A DNA stretch of 11,621 bases from DATEMK01 sp039914625 (GTDB taxonomy: Bacteria > Bacteroidota > Bacteroidia > AKYH767-A > OLB10), in the NCBI GenBank assembly GCA_039914625.1, contig JBDSOU010000184.1, forward strand, positions 1 to 11,621, written 5' to 3'. The notes beneath the pieces are model-generated. The model was not told the DNA's origin. It did no database searches and was given only the letters and a program-made list of their open reading frames with translations. Shown one piece after another: positions 7,521 to 11,621 of this stretch; the stretch's first letter is position 1, and each line of letters begins with the position of its first letter. Both the position numbers and the translations under genes were made by a program.

Positions 7521-8804
7521 ATGAAAAAAATCTCATCCCTTATATTTGTTTTTGTTTTAATGATTTGTTTAAAATCATCATCGCAAACCTTGCGCAAAAG
7601 TGGTACTTTAGACCACTTGGAATTATTGAAACAGCAGGATGGCAGAATTGAACAAAACATGGATGCTGTTGAAAATAACTTACAGGCATTTCTTAGTTCA
7701 GATAATTCATTCAAAAAACTTTCTACACCTGTTATAGTTCCAGTTGTTGTTCATGTAATCTGGAATACTGCTTCTCAGAATATTTCTGATGCACAAGTAT
7801 TTTCACAGATTGATGTTTTGAATGAAGATTACTTCAGGTTAAACCCAGACACGGTGAACACCCCTGCACTCTTTCAGTCAGTGGCGGCAGGTGCAAATAT
7901 TCAGTTTTGTCTCGCACAGATTGACACTAACGGATTACCCTTTAATGGTATTCACCGTGTTCAAACAACTGTTACTTCTTTTACTCAAAATAATAATGTT
8001 AAACATACCTCAACAGGAGGCACTGACATTTGGAATCCAAATCAATACTTGAACATGTGGATTTGTAATCTTTCGGGTGGCATACTTGGTTATACTCAGT
8101 TTCCGGGTGGTCCTCCTTCTACGGAGGGAGTTGTAATCCTTTATAATGTTTTTGGAAGAATTGGAAATTTGTTATCTCCATTCGATAAAGGTCGAACAAC
8201 CACTCAGGAGGTTGGACATTATTTTTATTTATATCCTATTGCAAGCTTTCCATGCGCAGGTTTAAATGCAAACGATTGTAACGCTCAGGGTGATAAAGTT
8301 TGCGATACGCCACCTGCAACCCAGAGTTTCGGTTGTCCTCCCCCTACTCAAAATTCTTGTACGGAAACAAATCCTTTTCCCCCTCCTTATACAATGGACA
8401 TGCCTGACATGACAAGTAATTTTATGGGCTATTCTGATGACTCTTGTATGAATCTTTTTACACAAGGTCAGGCAGCGAGGATGAATGCAACCATTAACTC
8501 TTACTATACATGGATGTTTAGTACAAGCCTTATTTGCCAGCCAAATACGATAAATGAGAACAATCCTGAAACTAACATTATTTTATTTCCCACCTTACTA
8601 AAAGATGTGCTGCAAATAAAAAGCTCTGCATTCATTATTTTAAATGTTGTTATTATAGATGAAATGAACAAAGAAGCAATGAGATTTTCAAATCTCAATC
8701 AAAAGGAAGTTCATTTAAATCTATCTTCACTTAAACAAGGGATTTATTTTGTAGAAATTACAATTAATAACAACAGCGTGTTTAGGAAAATACTAAAAAT
8801 ATAA
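7521..8804 (+). CDS. Pappalysin-like (M43) metalloprotease homologue with degraded zinc site, T9SS-type tail
   Basis: A 427-residue protein. Residues 1-22 are a signal peptide ending SSSQ. Residues ~70-330 follow the M43B fold: PVVVHVIW, DAQVFSQIDVLNEDY, NMWICNL, GDKVCDTPP, and the Met-turn block SNFMGYSDDSCMNLFTQGQ with Met302. Active enzymes of this family carry HEXXHXXGXXH. Here the motif reads Q229-E-V-G-H233-Y-F-Y-L-Y-P239: the first zinc His is Gln and the third is Pro, while the general-base Glu230 and His233 remain. With two of three zinc ligands gone, peptidase activity is unlikely and a binding or scaffold role is possible. Each change needs one base from a His codon. The tail (~345-427) resembles a T9SS sorting domain (LFPT in place of YPNP, ending QGIYFVEITINNN...KILKI). 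Third gene of the operon, 18 nt after its neighbour. Confidence 0.85.
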   Translation: MKKISSLIFVFVLMICLKSSSQTLRKSGTLDHLELLKQQDGRIEQNMDAVENNLQAFLSSDNSFKKLSTPVIVPVVVHVIWNTASQNISDAQVFSQIDVLNEDYFRLNPDTVNTPALFQSVAAGANIQFCLAQIDTNGLPFNGIHRVQTTVTSFTQNNNVKHTSTGGTDIWNPNQYLNMWICNLSGGILGYTQFPGGPPSTEGVVILYNVFGRIGNLLSPFDKGRTTTQEVGHYFYLYPIASFPCAGLNANDCNAQGDKVCDTPPATQSFGCPPPTQNSCTETNPFPPPYTMDMPDMTSNFMGYSDDSCMNLFTQGQAARMNATINSYYTWMFSTSLICQPNTINENNPETNIILFPTLLKDVLQIKSSAFIILNVVIIDEMNKEAMRFSNLNQKEVHLNLSSLKQGIYFVEITINNNSVFRKILKI

Positions 8805-8838
8805 CTGCGTAATTTCCATTATAATAATAATTTTCTTC

Positions 8839-8975
8839 TGGGCGTTTCCTTCTTTTTCCGCTCATGATATTTTCGTTTCCAATTAATATTTACGAGTGAG
8901 CGGAAAAGATGGTCGGGCTTTCCATGAAATTTATCCCGATATTTCATCGGGAATCACTAAAGCGGCATCTCGTTT
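8839..8975. repeat. Palindromic intergenic mosaic element
   Basis: Two related motifs, GGGCGTTTCC (8840-8849) and GGTCGGGCTTTCC (8911-8923), are separated by a hairpin with arms CTTTTTCCGCTCA (8852-8864) and TGAGCGGAAAAG (8897-8908; one extra T in the left arm). A second small hairpin, TCCCGAT/ATCGGGA with a 5-nt loop (8934-8952), follows, then GCGGCATCTCG. From memory, GGGCGT...GGTCGGGCTTTC strings recur between Bacteroidota genes with variable palindromic inserts. No function is known to me. Confidence 0.4.
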
Positions 8976-8997
8976 CATAAAAAACTTTCGTCCTATA

Positions 8998-9032
8998 AAA
9001 AAATACCCTGATGAAAAATCAGTGTATTTTTT
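8998..9032. terminator. Bidirectional terminator between convergent genes
   Basis: AAAAAATAC (8998-9006) pairs with GTATTTTTT (9024-9032), and CTGAT (9008-9012) with ATCAG (9018-9022), around a GAAAA loop and one mismatch. An A-run on one side and a T-run on the other let it work for the T9SS operon on the plus strand and for the minus-strand gene ending at 9115. Confidence 0.8.
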
Positions 9033-9114
9033 TATTATGAATTTTTTTTCGTTTCTATTGTGCAGGCAAAGTTTCAGTAGTAAAAGTGATGCTTGAGTTA
9101 TTTTCATTTTGTTT

Positions 9115-10020
9115 CTAACTTATTTCTGGTTCCATTTCCCCTGCCAATTCATTCAACTGCAAAATATTTACATCCTCCAAAATCATTTTTTTATACCCGG
9201 CTTTTTCAATAATGACCGTTACCTTGCCCGTAAATTCTTCGGCAGTCGCTTCAAGGTTTTTCTTAAAATCAGCAACTACTTTTTCAGCTTTTTCTACAAC
9301 ACTTATTTGTACATCCTTTAATGTCTCTCCGGTTATTTTATCTTTAAATCTTCCGCCATAAGCTTTTCTCTTTCGTCCATAGCAAATTACTCTTCTCAAA
9401 AATTTATACTCCTGGCATTCAGGTTCATATTTATCCTTCAATACTTCCATCATGTGATCAATATTATATTTAAGCAAATGATACGCTTCCTTTATCAGCG
9501 TTCGCAATATGACATGATGCGATGCGCTTTCACTTCTTTTATTATTATATAATGGAATCTTAATGCAATATTTTTTAATCAGCACCTGTAATTCAACCAG
9601 CATTTCATCTTTCAAACCATATTTGTACAAGCTCTTTTTCTGCTTAATCACCTTCTTTAAAATCATTACGCATTTTTTTACAAACAATTCATCTTTTGCC
9701 CTGTTCAAATCGCTGAAGCTGCAATGCACGGCTTTCAACATAGTAAGATCGTTTGCATCACGACTCCGCGCTTCCATCAGCCCGGTCATTTTCCGCGACA
9801 GCGTAATCATCTTCGTCTTCAGGTTGCTCTTATCCATTGTGATGCCGCTGTTTCCTCCTGTCACAAGAAGGGATTCTTCCCACATCCTTCCCTCCAGCTC
9901 ATTCAGCTTACTCACTGCTTCATTCAACATGCTTATCTCACCAGTGAGATGCTTTTTCTCTTTAAAATAATAGCATACGCATGAAATCATGTGGAATTTT
10001 CCAAGTTCTTTTCGTTTCAT
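9115..10020 (-). CDS. Cytoplasmic helical protein with carboxypeptidase-regulatory-like C-terminal domain, function unknown
   Basis: A 301-residue protein with no signal peptide or membrane segment. It starts MKRKELGKFHMISCV. Residues ~1-215 are predicted almost entirely helical (long Lys/Glu/Leu-rich stretches such as KKCVMILKKVIKQKKSLYKY). Residues ~225-298 resemble the beta-sandwich CarboxypepD_reg fold: GRFKDKITGETLKDVQISVV, then EFTGKVTVIIEKAGYKKMIL, then the final LNELAGEMEPE. I recall similar MKRKEL-type hypothetical proteins of about this size in multiple copies in Bacteroidota, with no assigned function. A regulatory-type beta-sandwich is normally found in exported proteins, so a cytoplasmic copy is odd. 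The gene stands alone, convergent with the T9SS operon; on its 5' side, about 100 nt upstream of the start, lies an array of 21-bp repeats. Structural, DNA-binding or toxin-like roles are all possible. Confidence 0.75.
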   Translation of the reverse strand: MKRKELGKFHMISCVCYYFKEKKHLTGEISMLNEAVSKLNELEGRMWEESLLVTGGNSGITMDKSNLKTKMITLSRKMTGLMEARSRDANDLTMLKAVHCSFSDLNRAKDELFVKKCVMILKKVIKQKKSLYKYGLKDEMLVELQVLIKKYCIKIPLYNNKRSESASHHVILRTLIKEAYHLLKYNIDHMMEVLKDKYEPECQEYKFLRRVICYGRKRKAYGGRFKDKITGETLKDVQISVVEKAEKVVADFKKNLEATAEEFTGKVTVIIEKAGYKKMILEDVNILQLNELAGEMEPEIS

Positions 10021-10122
10021 CTTGTCAATTATGTTTAATACGTTTTATGATTTACTGATTCCGTTTATGATAATTAACAATGCCTACGAAAAGCCTTAAA
10101 TAAAGTTTCATGCTTACACATT

Positions 10123-10385
10123 CCGGTTACTTGCAGACCTATTCCGGCAGTGCTTCCATGCTTTTGTAATCTGTTACGGCTTTACAGCAAAGCGTAACCC
10201 ACCGCTTGCAATAAAGAACTGCTCCTATGAACAATAATTCCGCATTTCTGCATAAAAGAACCGCTTCTTTGCTAACTGTTACCACATCTTTGAAAAAGTG
10301 AACCGCATCATTGCAACTTTTTCCGGTTTACTTGCAAAAGCAATCGGTATGATTGCAACTGCTTCCCAAATAAATGCAGGGATGA
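10123..10385. repeat. Degenerate 21-bp phased tandem repeat array
   Basis: Units with the loose consensus CCGCATCNTTGCAA followed by about seven free positions start at 10123, 10144, 10202, 10240, 10261, 10282, 10303, 10323, 10344 and 10365. From 10240 on, the spacing is 21, 21, 21, 20, 21, 21. A longer irregular stretch (10165-10239) seems to hold decayed units. The period equals two helical turns, so the conserved bases face one side of the DNA. Spacers are not unique and units are too short and diverged for a CRISPR array. It lies directly upstream of the minus-strand 301-residue gene. Confidence 0.65.
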
Positions 10386-10441
10386 AACTTTCGCTTTACA
10401 TGAGATTTTAAAAAGAAAAAACAGAAACAGTATCGGTTAAC

Positions 10442-10481
10442 AACCGTCACCGCATTGAACCCCGCCCTGATTGCAAGCACA
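10442..10481. repeat. Dispersed CCGC/TTGCAA-type repeat, second single copy
   Basis: This stretch matches 3419-3458 at 30 of 40 positions with no gap and contains the array-like unit GCCCTGATTGCAAGCAC. It lies just outside the 21-bp array and appears to be an outlying member of the same family. Confidence 0.5.
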
Positions 10482-10613
10482 TTTTTATTTTTTTCTTTTC
10501 TATTTGTTTTAGGCTAAAAAAATAAAAAAGAGCTTGCAGCCAACACACATATTAGAGCGTAACGACCATCGCAATGCGAGTGTAAACCCATCCGGAAGCG
10601 TAGTCGGGTATTC

Positions 10614-10764
10614 GTATAACAGTAAGATTAAAAGAAATTTTTTTAAAAAGGGTTTTGTTCGATTAGTGAAGTATTGTGCAAGTAAGTTATATTTGTGGTT
10701 AATGAAACGGAGTAGCTATGAATCCCTTTTTAAAAAAACTTCTTTAATCCCTTCTTCGTTATGC
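10614..10764 (+). repeat. attC-like imperfect hairpin, copy 2
   Basis: The outer boxes are GTATAAC (10614-10620) and GTTATGC (10758-10764). Inside them come unpaired spacers of 6 nt (left) and 9 nt (right), then ATTAAAAGAAA against the complement of ATTAAAGAAG (one extra A on the left arm), then TTTTTTTAAAAAGGG pairing exactly with the right arm (10724-10738). About 70 nt between is variable, though its start (GGGTTTTGTTCG) resembles copy 1 (GGGCTTTGTTCG). Total 151 bp against 149 bp for the other two copies. It opens the 771-bp cassette-like unit that ends at copy 3. Confidence 0.65.
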
Positions 10765-10803
10765 GCAACTCTTGGCGGCAGTGCAAACTCGAAATTTTTG
10801 TGG

Positions 10804-10850
10804 AAGAAACGAACAGAAATAAACACAGCCAATCTTGAAGGTAGCTTTAT
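10804..10850 (+). repeat. 47-bp exact direct repeat (cassette leader), first copy
   Basis: This segment is identical to 11575-11621, which lies exactly 771 bp further on and is cut off by the window edge. It covers the leader and the first codons of the secreted-protein gene. The 46 nt before it, back to the GTT of the attC-like site, are also clearly similar (with small offset indels) but diverged. Confidence 0.85.
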
Positions 10851-11353
10851 TCATATTGATTTTGACAAATCTTTTCTTGGGGGTTAAGTCAAACGCCCAA
10901 GAATCTGCAAAATTTGATTTTAAGGAGAAGGTGGACAGTTTTGTAAAAAAGTATTCGGCTGACTTTTCGATTAATAATGATTGGTACTCTAAGTCATTCT
11001 TGGAATCTACTATTGAATATAACTCAAATTACAACGGTATTTGGAAAAGGGGATTAACTTTCAAAAAAATGGTTACTGATAGCAATATCAACCAAACCTC
11101 TGAATTAAGAATTCGTGTTTTCTTTTATCAATTTGAAACGGAAAAAGAATGCGTTGCCGTTCAGGATAGTTTGTACGACCTTCTCCTTAATCCTAAGTCA
11201 GCAATCTCAAAAACGTATTCCGTTCTCCTTTGTGATAAAGAAATTGTTGGTTGTTTTCTAAGTCATGGAAAAGGTGATTTATGGATTAAATTCAAAGAGC
11301 AATTACTTAATACTTTTGGGATATCCCGCTGCCCATTAATTCAAACACATTGA
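10835..11353 (+). CDS. Small secreted protein of unknown function, cassette-borne, TTG start
   Basis: A 172-residue protein. The only reasonable start is the TTG at 10835: an in-frame stop lies 12 nt upstream (10820-10822), the first in-frame ATG is far inside the domain, and the residues after TTG form a clear signal peptide (MKVALFILIL, then hydrophobic, ending SNAQ near residue 22). The mature ~150 residues are mixed alpha/beta, with FKEKVDSFVKKY, YNGIWKRGLTFKKM, RIRVFFYQFETEKEC, then LLCDKEIVGCFLSHGKGDLW and a final Cys. Three Cys in the second half could form a disulfide. I recognise no family. The stop is 33 nt before attC-like copy 3, and copy 2 precedes the gene, so it looks like the single gene of an integron-type cassette. 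A weak promoter (TTG at 10772, AATTTTTG at 10793) may lie inside the cassette. Confidence 0.75.
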   Translation: MKVALFILILTNLFLGVKSNAQESAKFDFKEKVDSFVKKYSADFSINNDWYSKSFLESTIEYNSNYNGIWKRGLTFKKMVTDSNINQTSELRIRVFFYQFETEKECVAVQDSLYDLLLNPKSAISKTYSVLLCDKEIVGCFLSHGKGDLWIKFKEQLLNTFGISRCPLIQTH

Positions 11354-11386
11354 TGTGACAACTTCGCGGACAAGAGTAGAGTATGC

Positions 11387-11535
11387 GCATAACAGTTAAA
11401 TTAAATAAATTTTTAAAAAGGGGGCTTTAAACGTGATACAAAGAGTTGAGCATTTAACAAGCAGAGTGGGTAAAGGAACAGTAGAGCTACGAAACCCCCT
11501 TTTTAAAAACTTCTTTAATTCCTTCTTCGTTAGCC
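11387..11535 (+). repeat. attC-like imperfect hairpin, copy 3
   Basis: The outer boxes are GCATAAC (11387-11393) and GTTAGCC (11529-11535). Unpaired spacers of 5 nt (left) and 8 nt (right) are followed by AATTAAA pairing with its complement, a 4-against-4 mismatch zone, and TTTTTAAAAAGGGGG pairing exactly with CCCCCTTTTTAAAAA (11495-11509). The ~70-nt centre shares little with copies 1 and 2, as expected for the variable terminal structure of attC sites. It follows the stop of the 172-residue gene by 33 nt. Confidence 0.65.
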
Positions 11536-11574
11536 GCAATGCTTTGGCGACACTGCAAACTTGAAACTGACTGC

Positions 11575-11621
11575 AAGAAACGAACAGAAATAAACACAGC
11601 CAATCTTGAAGGTAGCTTTAT
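11575..11621 (+). repeat. 47-bp exact direct repeat (cassette leader), second copy
   Basis: This is identical to 10804-10850 and runs to the window edge, so the true repeat may be longer. It lies at the same distance behind its attC-like site as the first copy does behind copy 2. Confidence 0.85.
11606..11621 (+). CDS. First codons of a probable paralogous cassette gene (truncated by window)
   Basis: TTG followed by AAG GTA GCT TTA repeats the start of the 172-residue secreted protein at the equivalent place, 771 bp downstream. Only five codons are visible, so whether the rest is a duplicate, a diverged paralogue or an unrelated gene with a shared signal peptide cannot be seen. Confidence 0.4.

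Larger units (their letters stand above)
8805..9114. other. Intergenic region with nested palindromes and a terminator
   Basis: This 310-nt gap lies between convergent genes. It holds a mosaic of inverted repeats (8839-8975) and a bidirectional terminator (8998-9032). A 66-codon plus frame (8896-9096) crosses these structures and is not considered coding. Confidence 0.6.
10021..10613. other. Gene-free repeat-bearing region
   Basis: This 593-nt stretch has no credible gene on either strand. It contains the 21-bp array (10123-10385), a related single copy (10442-10481), AT-rich spacers, and a short GC-richer segment (10530-10613) leading into attC-like copy 2. A 117-codon plus frame (10534-10887) crosses the hairpin and the next gene's start and is not considered coding. 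Unlike copies 1 and 3, copy 2 has no recognisable gene ending just upstream. Confidence 0.6.

Noticed and set aside
8896..9096. 66-codon plus-strand frame
   Set aside because: It spans a palindrome and the terminator and has no recognisable protein character.
10123..10385. CRISPR array
   Set aside because: Units are about 21 bp with no distinct spacers and heavy degeneracy, and no cas gene is present.
10534..10887. 117-codon plus-strand frame before the secreted-protein gene
   Set aside because: It runs through attC-like copy 2 and overlaps the signal-peptide start in another frame; the hairpin accounts for its sequence.

Overview
The window looks like a piece of a low-GC Bacteroidota genome. 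Four of its proteins carry C-terminal type IX secretion (T9SS) sorting domains, there is a SprB-type repeat, ribosome binding sites are AT-rich rather than Shine-Dalgarno-like, and one promoter matches the Bacteroidota -33/-7 form. The genus cannot be told.

Layout. Positions 1-343 hold the C-terminal end of an HNH nuclease gene. Next comes the first of three attC-like hairpin repeats (378-526) and a bidirectional terminator (610-672). A minus-strand pair follows: a Cys-rich lipoprotein (3209-2178) and a T9SS-exported repeat protein (2175-706). The gap 3210-3633 carries the likely promoter of a plus-strand operon of three exported proteins: a 972-residue SprB-repeat/beta-helix protein, a 317-residue lectin-like protein and a 427-residue M43-type metalloprotease homologue with two zinc ligands missing. 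The gap 8805-9114 holds nested palindromes and a terminator. A minus-strand cytoplasmic protein of unknown function (10020-9115) follows, preceded on its 5' side by an array of 21-bp degenerate repeats (10123-10385).

The right end has two more attC-like hairpins (10614-10764 and 11387-11535). They bracket one small secreted-protein gene in a unit with a 771-bp period. After the third hairpin the leader and first codons of that gene begin again. This is how integron gene cassettes are arranged: gene, about 34 nt, attC, next gene. No integrase is in the window, so the right end looks like part of a cassette cluster without a visible integrase (CALIN-like).

The central genes mostly describe a cell-surface programme: proteins cross the inner membrane by Sec, cross the outer membrane by T9SS and stay on the surface or are released. 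The flanking attC-like units are a separate, probably mobile, layer. The most notable points are the attC-like family and its 771-bp cassette, the apparent pseudoprotease, and the 21-bp phased repeat array.
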